A DNA stretch of 64,000 nucleotides from Fimbriimonadaceae bacterium (GTDB taxonomy: Bacteria; Armatimonadota; Fimbriimonadia; Fimbriimonadales; Fimbriimonadaceae). The stretch spans positions 62,001 to 126,000 of the forward strand of contig JAIBBE010000057.1 of assembly GCA_019694835.1 (NCBI GenBank), written 5' to 3'. Under the pieces are notes generated by a model that saw nothing but the letters and a program-made list of their open reading frames with translations, made no database searches and was not told where the DNA came from. A program made the translations under genes and the position numbers. The stretch's first letter is position 1; each line of letters starts with the position of its first letter. Shown here piece by piece: positions 9,301-17,113 of this stretch.

Positions 9301-10574
9301 GCCTGCTCGCCCTGGCCGCGCTGGGACCCAAAGCGTCGGGTCGGAAGGAGATCGTCGAAGCGATCGCCGCGCTCTCGCGAACGCACGGCTATGGCGGATG
9401 GGGCTGGTGGGAGGGAGCGCCCGTCGATGCTGAGAACACCGCGTTCGTGCTCTTGACCCTCGTTCGGGCGAGGGCCGCAGGGCTTCCGATTCCGCCGTCG
9501 CTCATCGATCCGGCGTTCTCGGATGCCCTTCAGAGGTTCGGGTCCACGAACCTCTGGGACCACAGGGCGTTGCTGGCATCGGCTCGCATCCTCGGAGGCA
9601 ATGACAAAGCACGACCTCAGTTCGACGAAGTATTGAAGCGGGGGGAACCGATTTCACCCTATGGTCAGTTTCTGCTCGCCGAAGCAGCCTTCGCACTCGG
9701 GGACGCAGCGCAAGGCCAAAACCGACTGGACCTGGGGCTGGTTGGCCTGCAGGACGGTCCCCAGATGGCCCACGTGCCAGGTGGTGAAGGTGTGGGCTGG
9801 ACGGCAGGCGATGTCGAGACCACTGCCCAAGCGCTGGCCGCCCTTAGCCGGGGGAGAGCTAAACCCGAGCTCGCAGCTAAGCTGGCCCTGTGGCTGGGGG
9901 TTGGTGAGTCCGGCTGGCGGAGTCAGTCCGAAAAAGCGACTTCGGCCTATGCGCAGTCGAAGTACCTCGAGTGGATGCCAGAAGCAACCGATTTTGGCCC
10001 GGTGCAAGCCACCGTGGCGGGCGCGCCCGTCGAAATGAAGCCCGAGCGCTTCCTATCCGTTGTTTCTGGGCGAGCGCTCAATCCCGAGCTTGGAGACATA
10101 CTCGTTTCGATGCCGGGTGGCCTCCAGGCTTTCTGGGGAGCCGAAGTCCGATACGCTTCCCCTGAACTTGGAGAGCAAAGTCAGGGCATTCGTGTGCTGC
10201 GACGCTTCGAGCACCGCAATGCCGGCGGACTCTGGACCGAAGTCGCCGGACCGGTGAAGACGTCCGAGCCGATTCGGGTGACGGTCCTTGTTTGGGCCGA
10301 TGAGCAGGCTGGGAATCTGCGCGTCTCCGAGCCCATTCCCGCCGCCTTCGAATACATCGAGTCGGAAAACGATGTCTGGAGCCGCGACGAGGTTCGCGAT
10401 GCGGCGGTCATTCACTTCCTGCACGGCGCGGGTTCGCCCATGACATTTCGGTACTACCTTCGCGCGGAGTCTTCCGGCGAGGTCCTGGCCCTCCCGGCGA
10501 CGGCGGAAGCCATCAGCCGTCCCCGTCTGAGGGGCCAGAGCGAAGCGACGAGGCTCGTCGTGACCCAACCGTGA
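6336..10574 (+). CDS. Alpha-2-macroglobulin family protein without thioester motif
   Basis: A very large (1412-residue) secreted protein of the bacterial alpha-2-macroglobulin family, thought to trap proteases in the cell envelope. Starting from GTG 6336 it has a signal peptide (LAIIGLTALLASAVWA). Next come MG-type beta domains including the MG2 hallmark TDRPIYRPGQEVSF near residues 228-242, then the region preceding the A2M domain (GPDGQGEISFEMPGNLTAWRA near 776). A helical thioester-domain-like part follows (GYGGWGWWEGAPVDAENTAF near 1018), then a receptor-binding-like C-terminus. The C-x-E-Q thioester motif expected near residue 960 is absent: the sequence there is LTGARDSMASSAIVGG. This resembles the thioester-less branch. 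No penicillin-binding protein gene (pbpC) is adjacent. The stop overlaps the tsaE GTG. Confidence 0.9.
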   Translation: MTRTRLAIIGLTALLASAVWAGPKQVSLWVARNVAPGPKIQLTINTTNVPVVGLKLYRLEGEKWLVQRDWSKRPATPGTPVKAWQVTVTNPKQAPPPRGQTDRYASRVVNLPVVPPGIYLVSGSGGDKEAWGVVNVTNFAFVAKRSPKRALLWVVDAKTGQPVPGAMASLLDQDARALVSGKTGADGVALLAIKPGGRQTAVIKKGSDIAGVPLDIGDPDGQLRSHIQTDRPIYRPGQEVSFRAILRRTLGQSYRPVINQKVKATLLDPKSNPVDEVDLDLTPTGTVHGKLAIPEEGATGAYTIRLNLGKETAFQQLSVAEYRKPEFKIAITPGERRYLSGEKGRFDITAEYFFGAPLPQAAVTYTIRRSYSGMSWGYDLDDAYYGGDGNLYPRDTYGGSEYVAQSTVYTDAMGRVSIEFPTDPKQPDNVYSISVTVRDASNRQVDGSSSVPVYAANIRLALRPLVSFAAAGSLFPVEVRCTDLDGKPRAVQAAIQLVTDVYDAKKKDWVEKELTRTTVAVPASGKATIKLPALGQDNTMIRVKAPDGTGRTASAETSIWIVDPNYREPKAKPYPELNLRLDKSMYKPGDPVSAFVNVNRPEYPILVTVEGEDIWSYTVMPKGTRRKIWTWKSSLAQSPNAIISATQWSENGMRAGSQTVPLPDPARRLEVAVTPDRPDYRPGDIAKYLVTTKDAGGRPVAADVALGVVDEAIYALMPDVTPDLYRTYWGIRGNGVITQVSAPQELSGGAYQRANTLAPVRRRFEDTAYWNGYLLTGPDGQGEISFEMPGNLTAWRATGRAVTEATSVGTATSMVRANRPVMLRLATPRQMAVGDRIDLVGTINNRTNSSRKFGVSLRVTEGVLLSDAEQTLSVDANGQATVKWSIRADRIGTMKLLGQVGPTDATNADLSDALEVGVRVNPAGVARRELFGGAFTGSAEAQLLLPTQRIEGTTDVRLTVRNGLTGARDSMASSAIVGGRWGTSGAASSLLALAALGPKASGRKEIVEAIAALSRTHGYGGWGWWEGAPVDAENTAFVLLTLVRARAAGLPIPPSLIDPAFSDALQRFGSTNLWDHRALLASARILGGNDKARPQFDEVLKRGEPISPYGQFLLAEAAFALGDAAQGQNRLDLGLVGLQDGPQMAHVPGGEGVGWTAGDVETTAQALAALSRGRAKPELAAKLALWLGVGESGWRSQSEKATSAYAQSKYLEWMPEATDFGPVQATVAGAPVEMKPERFLSVVSGRALNPELGDILVSMPGGLQAFWGAEVRYASPELGEQSQGIRVLRRFEHRNAGGLWTEVAGPVKTSEPIRVTVLVWADEQAGNLRVSEPIPAAFEYIESENDVWSRDEVRDAAVIHFLHGAGSPMTFRYYLRAESSGEVLALPATAEAISRPRLRGQSEATRLVVTQP

Positions 10575-10981
10575 CCGAGGTTCATCCGCAGAGCGACGCT
10601 GAGATGCGCGCGCTCGCAGCTGAGTGGTCGCGCACATGGCGAATCGGCGATCTCGTTCTGCTCCGTGGCGAACTCGGGGCCGGGAAAACGACATTCGTTC
10701 GCGGAGTGCTCGAGGGACTGGGCTACGTTGGGCCGGTTCGTTCGCCGACCTTCAATCTCATCCAGGTTTTCGAAACCTCGCCGCCGATCATGCATGCCGA
10801 CCTGTACCGTCTCAAGGACGCCACCGGCGTGGGGCTAGAGGACTACCTGGATACCCACCTCTGTTTTGTCGAGTGGCCAGACCGCCTGGGAACCCTCCTT
10901 GACCCGTCGGCTGCGTGGCGGGTCGAGATCGAATTCGAGGGCAAGGGGCGTCTCGTGCGCATCATTCCGCCGAAAAACTGA
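10571..10981 (+). CDS. tsaE: tRNA threonylcarbamoyladenosine biosynthesis ATPase TsaE
   Basis: Small ATPase that works with TsaB and TsaD to install the t6A37 modification on ANN-decoding tRNAs. The 136-residue length fits. P-loop GELGAGKTTFVRG at about residues 34-46, the SPTFNL switch motif near 59, HADLYRL near 75 and FVEWPD near 98 are the family hallmarks. It starts with GTG overlapping the TGA of the macroglobulin gene, so translation is probably coupled. tsaB and tsaD are not seen in the window. Confidence 0.95.
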   Translation: MTEVHPQSDAEMRALAAEWSRTWRIGDLVLLRGELGAGKTTFVRGVLEGLGYVGPVRSPTFNLIQVFETSPPIMHADLYRLKDATGVGLEDYLDTHLCFVEWPDRLGTLLDPSAAWRVEIEFEGKGRLVRIIPPKN

Positions 10982-11016
10982 ACGGGTTGGCGTCGGCGAG
11001 TCTCTATAATAGCGAT

Positions 11017-12228
11017 ATGCGTTGGTTTGTTTGCCTCTTGGTGGGCCTTGGCATGGCTTCGTCGTTCGCCCAGTCGGGATGGAGTCGTTGGCGCGTTCAG
11101 GTTTCGAACGCGGCAGAAGCAGATCGCGTGACCGAGTGCAGCTTGGGGCTGTTCTCCGATTACGTCACTCTCGGAGCCACCGACTTGATCGTCGGGCCGG
11201 GCGAGATGATTGACCTTTATGCGCTTGCGCTCCCGGTCGAGTTCGTCGAAGACCTTCCCGCTCCAGACGCGTGGAAGGATGTCATCACGCCTCAGATCGA
11301 CGACTACAAGACCAACTACCTGCGCTACGGCGACATGATCGGTCAATACGAGATTTGGCGAACCGCCAACCCGACTTACGTCAGCCGGACTCAAATCGGG
11401 ACGACCTACGGCAATCGCGCTATCTGGGCGTATCGCTTTTCAAACACCCGTGGGACAGCCCCCGAAACCGCTTCCATCGTCATCACCGGCGGGATTCACG
11501 CCCGCGAGTGGATCAGCCCATCGGTGTGCATGTATCTCGCTGACACATTGCTGACCAAGATCAAGACCGATCCGACCTGGGCGAACCTGATGCGCCGAGC
11601 CGCTCTTTATGTCGTTCCGAGCCTGAACCCGGACGGGTACGAGTACACCTGGACCAACAACCGTTTCTGGCGCAAGAACCGCCGCAACAACGGCAACGGG
11701 ACATTCGGGGTCGACCTGAATCGCAACTTCGCAACCGGCTGGGGCGGTGCGGGTTCCAGTGGAAACACGAACAACGACACTTACCGAGGCCCGTCGGCCT
11801 TTAGCGAGCCCGAGACCCGCGCCGTACGTGATTTCGCGCTCACTCTCCCGAACGTTGCTGGATTCATCGACTACCACAGCTACGGCCAGTACATCATGTG
11901 GCCTTGGGGCTACACTTTTGCGCTTTGCCCGGACGATACGACTCACCGCATGCTGGGCAACCGAATGAAGGCCATCATTTTGAACACCAGCGGCGTGAAC
12001 TACACGCAGGGGCCGATTGCCGACACGCTTTACCAGGCGAGCGGCGTCAGCGTCGACTATTTCTACCAGCCTCTCGGAGCGCTTTCGATGACGGTCGAGC
12101 TTCGCGATACGACTACCTTTGATCTGCCTCCTTCGCAAATCCTCCCTACGGCACAGGAGAACTGGGAAGCGTTCCGACTGTTCTTGATCGATGCGATCCT
12201 GGGCAAGCGCGGCGGCATTCGTAAGTAG
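11017..12228 (+). CDS. Secreted M14 family zinc carboxypeptidase
   Basis: Extracellular metallocarboxypeptidase of about 403 residues. It has a signal peptide (FVCLLVGLGMASSFAQ), a propeptide-like region of about 90 residues, then the M14 domain. Zinc ligands are visible in GGIHAREWIS (His and Glu, near residues 160-165) and in IDYHSYGQYIMWPWG (His near 289). Substrate-binding residues appear in NPDGYEYTW and FWRKNRRN, and VDLNRNFATGWG matches the conserved DLNRNF. The catalytic glutamate is in MTVELRD near 357. I took ATG 11017 rather than upstream in-frame starts because it begins the signal peptide. TATAAT at 11005-11010 lies 6 nt before it with no Shine-Dalgarno, suggesting a leaderless message. 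Confidence 0.93.
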   Translation: MRWFVCLLVGLGMASSFAQSGWSRWRVQVSNAAEADRVTECSLGLFSDYVTLGATDLIVGPGEMIDLYALALPVEFVEDLPAPDAWKDVITPQIDDYKTNYLRYGDMIGQYEIWRTANPTYVSRTQIGTTYGNRAIWAYRFSNTRGTAPETASIVITGGIHAREWISPSVCMYLADTLLTKIKTDPTWANLMRRAALYVVPSLNPDGYEYTWTNNRFWRKNRRNNGNGTFGVDLNRNFATGWGGAGSSGNTNNDTYRGPSAFSEPETRAVRDFALTLPNVAGFIDYHSYGQYIMWPWGYTFALCPDDTTHRMLGNRMKAIILNTSGVNYTQGPIADTLYQASGVSVDYFYQPLGALSMTVELRDTTTFDLPPSQILPTAQENWEAFRLFLIDAILGKRGGIRK

Positions 12229-12245
12229 CGCGGGTAAAGTGCAGC

Positions 12246-13343
12246 ATGTCCGCCACCGCGATTGCCTGTCTCTTGACGCTGTCCGCTCAAACGAAGTACG
12301 TGATGCCGCCGCAAGTCAGCATCAGCAGCGACACGCCGCTGGTGCCGATGTTCCACCAGGACAAGGCCTACCTCGTTTACGAACTGCAGCTGGTCAATTA
12401 CGCTTCGAAATCGGTGGACCTCACGAAAATCGCGGTCAACGACTCAAAGGGCAAAGTCTTGGGGACCTTCACCGGCGAAGCGCTGAAAAGCTGCTTCGTC
12501 AAAGGCCAGGATCCATCCGAAATTGAACCTGGAAAGCTCGTCGTGGCCTATATGTGGCTGAGCTTCCCCGCGGGTGCCATTCCGGACAAGATCGGGCATA
12601 CGCTGACCTTCAACCGAGACGATCCGGGGCCGCCGACGGTATCCGGTGGGCGGCTGCAGCTTTCGGCCAAGCGCGGCGTCACTATCCATCCGCCCTTGCA
12701 GGGAACGAATTGGATCGCCGCCAATGGCCCCTCCAATACGTCGGGTCACCGCAGAGCGCGCCTCTGCCTTGGGGGACACGCTTCAATCGGACAGCGTTTC
12801 GCCATCGACTGGGTGCAGGTGGACCAGGAGGGAAAGAGTTTCAGCGGGCCCGAAGAGAAGAACGAGAGCTACTTCGCGTACAACGAGAACGTCCTCGCCT
12901 GCGCTGATGCCAAGGTTGTTGTCGTCGTCGATGGCGTGAAGTCCAACATCCCGCACGGCAACGCGCTCGCGGAAGTGATCACGCCCCGGACGCTGCCGGG
13001 CAACCACATCATTTTGGACTTGGGGCGTGGCATCTACGCTGCCTATGCCCACCTCATCCCGGGTTCGATTCGCGTCAAGGCCGGTCAGCGCGTGAAGGTT
13101 GGTCAGGTGATGGCCAAGCTCGGCAACACGGGGAACTCAAGCGAGCCCCACCTGCACTTCCAGATCATGAATGCACCGGACTTCGTAATGTCCGAAGGGC
13201 TTCCCTTTGGGCACCCGGTTTTGACGATTCAGAAGACCACGCTTGTTCCTGGCAATGAATTCGGTACCAAGCTGACGGGGTCCCGGATCCAGATCAAGAA
13301 CCAAATGCCGCTCGAAGACGATTGGGTCAGCTTCCCTCGTTAG
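12246..13343 (+). CDS. M23 family (LytM-like) peptidase
   Basis: Likely secreted cell-wall endopeptidase or a related scaffold of 365 residues. A short hydrophobic N-terminus is followed by a beta domain of about 150 residues. The LytM-type fold follows, with GGHASIGQRFAIDWV near 180-194 and PGNHIILDLGRGIYAAYAHL near 256-275. The end of the domain shows the H-x-H motif in NSSEPHLHFQI near 298-308 after KVGQVMAKLGNTG. The HxxxD-like and HxH ligands look present, so it is probably active. TAAAGT at 12235-12240 lies 5 nt before the ATG and there is no Shine-Dalgarno. Its last four bases overlap the convergent sigma gene. Confidence 0.88.
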   Translation: MSATAIACLLTLSAQTKYVMPPQVSISSDTPLVPMFHQDKAYLVYELQLVNYASKSVDLTKIAVNDSKGKVLGTFTGEALKSCFVKGQDPSEIEPGKLVVAYMWLSFPAGAIPDKIGHTLTFNRDDPGPPTVSGGRLQLSAKRGVTIHPPLQGTNWIAANGPSNTSGHRRARLCLGGHASIGQRFAIDWVQVDQEGKSFSGPEEKNESYFAYNENVLACADAKVVVVVDGVKSNIPHGNALAEVITPRTLPGNHIILDLGRGIYAAYAHLIPGSIRVKAGQRVKVGQVMAKLGNTGNSSEPHLHFQIMNAPDFVMSEGLPFGHPVLTIQKTTLVPGNEFGTKLTGSRIQIKNQMPLEDDWVSFPR

Positions 13344-14203
13344 TGACTGAGGAGTTCGCGGAGTTGGCGCCTTTGGGCAAGTGCGCGCAGCTTCTTGATG
13401 GCTTGGATTTCGATCTGGCGAATGCGCTCGCGACTCAATTCGAGTTCGCGGGCTAGGCTGTCTCGAACGGTGTTGTCGTCGGCGATGCCTTCCATTTTGA
13501 GGCGATAGCTCATCACGCGTCGCTCTCGATCACTGAGTTCCATTAGAATGTGCTGGAGTTCTTCCATCACTTCGCCGCTCAGGCATTCCGTTTCGGGGTC
13601 GACCTGGCTGTCATCTTTGAGGAGGTTGCCCAAGGTGGTGTTCTCATTGTCGCCGACTCGCATGTCGAGACTGAGCATTTCCTGGCTGGCTTGAGACAGC
13701 GCGAGAAGTCGCTTGGGGCTGATGCCGATGGTTGCGGCAAGCTGTTCGGGGGTGGGTTCGTGTCCCAGTTCACGGACCAATTGGGCGCGAATGCGTTCGA
13801 TTTTGCGAAGGGACTGGGAAATGTGAGCAGGAATTCGGATGGCTTTCGCCTTGTTGTCGAGGGCTCGTCCAATGGACTGGCGGATCCAGTGGGTGGCATA
13901 GGTTGAGAACCGGAAGCCTTTGTCTGGATCAAACCGCTCGACGGCGTGCATGAGGCCGATGGCACCCTCTTGAATGAGGTCCTCGATCGGAATCGCCTTG
14001 CTGCGGTAGGCCTTGGCGATGTTGATGACGAGCCGCATATTCGATTCAACGAGCCGTTGCTTTGCGTGTGAATCGCCTCGCTGGGCGGCACGGGTCAGCA
14101 CCACCTCTTCCTCAGGGCACAGCAGTGGGGCCTGAGTGAGCCGGTTCAGATAGCTCGGCAGATTATCTTCGTGCTCCGTCCAATCGTATTGCATGCTCAC
14201 CAT
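13340..14203 (-). CDS. RNA polymerase sigma factor, sigma-70 family group 2-like
   Basis: A sigma factor of 287 residues with regions 1.2 to 4.2 but no long region 1.1, so more likely an RpoS/SigB-type group 2 factor than the housekeeping one. Visible landmarks are NMRLVINIAKAYR (2.1), IPIEDLIQEGAIGLM (2.2), GFRFSTYATHWIRQSIGRAL (2.3-2.4), IRIPAHISQ and region 3, then 4.2 with ELELSRERIRQIEIQAIKKL. The start ATG 14203 has GAGGAAG about 3 nt upstream; ATG 14194 is an alternative. A short inverted repeat at 14236-14251 lies just upstream. It is convergent with the M23 peptidase gene, and the two stop codons overlap. Confidence 0.92.
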   Translation of the reverse strand: MVSMQYDWTEHEDNLPSYLNRLTQAPLLCPEEEVVLTRAAQRGDSHAKQRLVESNMRLVINIAKAYRSKAIPIEDLIQEGAIGLMHAVERFDPDKGFRFSTYATHWIRQSIGRALDNKAKAIRIPAHISQSLRKIERIRAQLVRELGHEPTPEQLAATIGISPKRLLALSQASQEMLSLDMRVGDNENTTLGNLLKDDSQVDPETECLSGEVMEELQHILMELSDRERRVMSYRLKMEGIADDNTVRDSLARELELSRERIRQIEIQAIKKLRALAQRRQLRELLSH

Positions 14204-14235
14204 GTCTTCCTCAACTCCGTACGCGTCATCGCTGT

Positions 14236-14251
14236 TAGGGTTGGTACCCTA
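14236..14251. promoter_or_regulatory. Inverted repeat upstream of sigma factor gene
   Basis: TAGGGT and ACCCTA face each other across TGGT, 33 nt upstream of the sigma-factor start. Such a position could be an operator, but 6-bp arms can occur by chance. Confidence 0.3.
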
Positions 14252-14460
14252 CTTGGAGCTTCCAGTTCGCTCTTCCGGCAAAGACCATGCCAAAGGGCCT
14301 AAGCGACGGTCCTAGAGCGGATAGGACGAGGCAACTCTGGCAGTTGTTCGTTTCTACGCCCTATTTTTGCCGATAGATGCAAGTTTCTGCCGCTGATCCC
14401 CCCTCTTTTTGCCGGGCGAGGTGGAAAAACCTGGTAATCCTCTCGCACCTCAAGCCGAAA

Positions 14461-14490
14461 GGGACAGCGACCGTCTCTGGTCACTGTCCC
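14461..14490 (-). terminator. Hairpin after the PEP-CTERM gene
   Basis: GGGACAGCGACC and GGTCACTGTCCC pair across GTCTCT, about 30 nt beyond the stop of the minus-strand PEP-CTERM gene. There is no long U-run, so it may terminate weakly or stabilise the 3' end. The rest of the gap 14204-14517 shows no gene. Confidence 0.55.
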
Positions 14491-14517
14491 TCTCGTCTTT
14501 CAGGGTCTCGTCGAAGC

Positions 14518-15126
14518 TTACTTTCGGCGACGGCGCAGAAGAGCTGCCGCTCCGATTCCGAGGGCAATCATCGTGCCGGGCTCGGGAACGAGGTGCAGGT
14601 TCTGGTTGACGATGGCCACGCCTGCGAGGTCGAGCACGTTGGTATCAACCGCCGACATGGTGAACGCCTTCTTAACACGGATCTTCGGGACCTGTCGATC
14701 CAGAACGATCATCGTGTTCCAGTTCAGGCCGCTGTTCGCGTCGAAGACATGGCTTGCGAGTCCGATCGGACCGCCGACTTCGTTGTTGTTCGCGTCGAGT
14801 TCGAACACCTGCTCCTGGAAAATGATGAAGCCGCTTCCCGCGATGGCAGCACCAAGGTTGATGCCAACCTGGTCGGCCCAGACACCGATACCGGCGTCAG
14901 CGTCGTACTGGATGTTCAGCGTCCCCGAGCGAAGTGGAGCGACCGGGTCGCCGACAATCGCATTCGGAGTGAAGAAGCTGATCGAGTTTGCGTTCGTGTT
15001 GAATGACGATCCCGTCGACAGAGGTGGCGACTGGATCTGAACGTTATAAAAGACGACCGCATTCGCCGAGACCGTCGCGAAGACGGCAACTGCGAGGCCG
15101 GCAATTCGTGATACTGCTTTGTTCAT
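14518..15126 (-). CDS. PEP-CTERM sorting domain protein
   Basis: Exported protein of 202 residues. It has a signal peptide (IAGLAVAVFATVSANA), a beta-rich body rich in N, G and A, and a C-terminal tripartite sorting signal: VPEPGT, a hydrophobic helix (MIALGIGAAAL), then basic LRRRRK. Proteins with this tail are normally processed by an exosortase and exported to the surface or matrix; no exosortase gene lies in the window. The body function is unknown. AAGGAAGG lies about 11 nt before the ATG and a TATAAT box sits about 80 nt upstream. Confidence 0.9.
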   Translation of the reverse strand: MNKAVSRIAGLAVAVFATVSANAVVFYNVQIQSPPLSTGSSFNTNANSISFFTPNAIVGDPVAPLRSGTLNIQYDADAGIGVWADQVGINLGAAIAGSGFIIFQEQVFELDANNNEVGGPIGLASHVFDANSGLNWNTMIVLDRQVPKIRVKKAFTMSAVDTNVLDLAGVAIVNQNLHLVPEPGTMIALGIGAAALLRRRRK

Positions 15127-15208
15127 GGTTGGCCTGTTCCTTCCTTAAGATAATGACTGGCCTATTCCGAGGCCAAACGAGCAACTCCCCTCTGGAGATA
15201 CTGTTCGT

Positions 15209-15214
15209 ATTATA
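15209..15214 (-). promoter_or_regulatory. -10 box for the PEP-CTERM gene
   Basis: A perfect TATAAT reads on the minus strand about 83 nt upstream of the ATG at 15126. No convincing -35 hexamer is at the ideal spacing. It implies a leader of roughly 75 nt, in contrast to the probably leaderless genes elsewhere in the window. The gap 15127-15284 holds nothing else recognisable. Confidence 0.5.
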
Positions 15215-15284
15215 CAAGGACTTCGTCGTGTTCTGGCGGCGCAATTGTCGGATCTTAACAAAAATTCATCTAAGAGGCGGCCTG

Positions 15285-16121
15285 TCACTCCTTCCCCAGC
15301 CCAGCAGGCGTACGCGTCTTCCCGAGGAATCCGGCCATCGCAATGATCGTCGCCAGGTAGGGCAAGGCGTTCCAAAACTGCGAGGGCAGATTCGCTCCCA
15401 AAATGGTCGAGCCCTGCAGCTTGATCTGGAGGGTGTACATGACCCCGAAACCCAGACATGCTACCAGTGTCGGTATCGGCCTCCAGCCACCAAGAATCAG
15501 GGCAGCCAGCGCCACGAATCCTCGTCCCGCCGTCATTCCGTCGGTGAAGCGCCCCGCGTTGGTGACAATCATGGCTCCCGCCAATCCGCAGAATACACCC
15601 GTTGCGGCGAGGGCGAGGTACCGCACCTTAATCGGGTCTACGCCCATCTGTCGGGCCTTGTCAGGGTCGTTTCCGACCGCGAGCAGCCTTAATCCGCCTC
15701 GGGTTCGCTTCAGATAGAGCCAAAGCAAGAGGGGGAGCCCAAAGGCGAGAACGTCATAGAGCCACATCGGGAGCTGCGGAATCTCGCCCTGGCGATTAAG
15801 GTCGGTAAAGCGCTTGTCGATGAAGTTCGTTCCGCCAAAGGCGAGCAAGTTGATCGCCATGCCGCTGATGATGTGGTCAATCTTGTACATCTGGGTCAGC
15901 AGGCAGTGGAAGAAGGCCATCGCCACCGCGCTTGCCAAACCAGCGATCAGACCCACAACCGGTCCGAAAGGCACCGAGACAACTGCGATGGCGCAGCAGG
16001 CGGTCAGCATGAAGCCCTCAAGGGCGATGTTCATGATGCCCGACCGTTCGCTGGTCAACCCGCCCATAGCAGCCAGTAAGAGTGGACCGGCAAGGGAAAT
16101 CAGGACGAGAATCAGGTCCAT
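15285..16121 (-). CDS. BMP-family ABC importer permease (second permease)
   Basis: Polytopic membrane protein of 278 residues related to the second permease of BmpA-dependent nucleoside/riboside importers (YufQ/NupQ type). Hallmarks are the N-terminus GLTSERSGIMNIALEGFML (residues 21-39), MAINLLAFGGTNFI, and the coupling region LLAVGNDPDKARQMGVDP. Further matches are FCGLAGAMIVTN, then GRGFVALAALILGGWRP. I start at ATG 16121, which shares a base with the TAA stop of the preceding permease gene; longer in-frame extensions lie wholly inside that gene. It is the last gene of the transporter operon. A solute-binding lipoprotein is not encoded nearby. Confidence 0.9.
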   Translation of the reverse strand: MDLILVLISLAGPLLLAAMGGLTSERSGIMNIALEGFMLTACCAIAVVSVPFGPVVGLIAGLASAVAMAFFHCLLTQMYKIDHIISGMAINLLAFGGTNFIDKRFTDLNRQGEIPQLPMWLYDVLAFGLPLLLWLYLKRTRGGLRLLAVGNDPDKARQMGVDPIKVRYLALAATGVFCGLAGAMIVTNAGRFTDGMTAGRGFVALAALILGGWRPIPTLVACLGFGVMYTLQIKLQGSTILGANLPSQFWNALPYLATIIAMAGFLGKTRTPAGLGKE

Positions 16122-17113
16122 TAGGCAGCCTTCCTCGTGCGGTAGCGGTAGGCGGCGAAGCCGATGATGAGTAGGCCGAGGAGGACGCCGTTCAGGCCCT
16201 TGGGCACCCCGTTTGCCGCCATTGCCGTTGAGCCCGTGCTCAGAATGCCAAAGAGACCTGCTGCGGGTAAGAGCCCCCAAGGCGTCGACCCGGCGAGGAG
16301 TGCGACGCCGAGGGCGTCGAATCCGTAGCCGGGCGAGAAGCCCTCGTAAAAGCGCCACTCGTAGGCGAGAACCTGGCAGGCTCCGGCAAGGCCACCAATG
16401 GCACCCGAAACGGCCATGGCGCGCAGGGTGACAGCTTTAACGTTCACCCCAGCAACTTCGGCCGCACGGATGTTGGCTCCCGTTGCGCTGAGTTCGTAAC
16501 CAGCTACCGTTCGTTTCAGCCAAAGCGCGAGGCCAACAACTAGGAGCATTGCGATGACGAGAGCGATGTTGAGCGCGAACGGGGGCGACGAGAACAGGGT
16601 CGGAAGCCGGGAATCGGGCGGGAGGATCGCGGTGGTGGTGGACTCCTGCTTGGGTGCCTTCAGCGGTCCAGCGACGAGCCATGTCGTCAGGAAGATCGCA
16701 ATGTTGTTGAGCATGATCGTCGTAATGACCTCATGCCCGTTCTTGTAGGCCTTGATCCAGCCGGCGGGAAATGCCCAGACCGCCCCAGCGAAGCAGCCCG
16801 CGATCAGCGCCAAGAGGACACCCAACGGCCCCTTGATGGCGAGGCCGACGAAAGCGGCACAAACCGCCCCAACCAGGAACTGACCTTCAACGCCAATATT
16901 GAAGAGTCCAGCTTTGAGCCCGAGAAACACCGCGACTCCGGCCATTAAGAGCGGGGTGACTTCCTTCAGAGTCCTCGCCAGAGCCCCTTTCGTCCCGAGG
17001 CTGCCGCGAAACAGATCAGCAAGGGCCTGCTGGGGCATTACGCCAGCGAGCAACAACGCTCCAATCACGAGCAGGAAGGAGCACAGAATGAGGGCGATCA
17101 GCCGTCCGTTCAC
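16121..17113 (-). CDS. BMP-family ABC importer permease (first permease)
   Basis: Membrane subunit of 330 residues, YufP/NupP type. An N-terminal helix (LIALILCSFLLVIGALLLAG) is followed by TPLLMAGVAVFLGLKAGLFN, then IGVEGQFLVGA, which is a strong family signature. NGHEVITTIMLNNIA near 123-137 is the second, and ELSATGANIRAAEVAGVNV near 220-238 is the cytoplasmic coupling loop. Its start overlaps the end of the ATPase gene by four bases (17110-17113) and its stop overlaps the next permease. With the ATPase it forms a complete membrane complex except for the binding protein. Confidence 0.92.
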   Translation of the reverse strand: MNGRLIALILCSFLLVIGALLLAGVMPQQALADLFRGSLGTKGALARTLKEVTPLLMAGVAVFLGLKAGLFNIGVEGQFLVGAVCAAFVGLAIKGPLGVLLALIAGCFAGAVWAFPAGWIKAYKNGHEVITTIMLNNIAIFLTTWLVAGPLKAPKQESTTTAILPPDSRLPTLFSSPPFALNIALVIAMLLVVGLALWLKRTVAGYELSATGANIRAAEVAGVNVKAVTLRAMAVSGAIGGLAGACQVLAYEWRFYEGFSPGYGFDALGVALLAGSTPWGLLPAAGLFGILSTGSTAMAANGVPKGLNGVLLGLLIIGFAAYRYRTRKAA

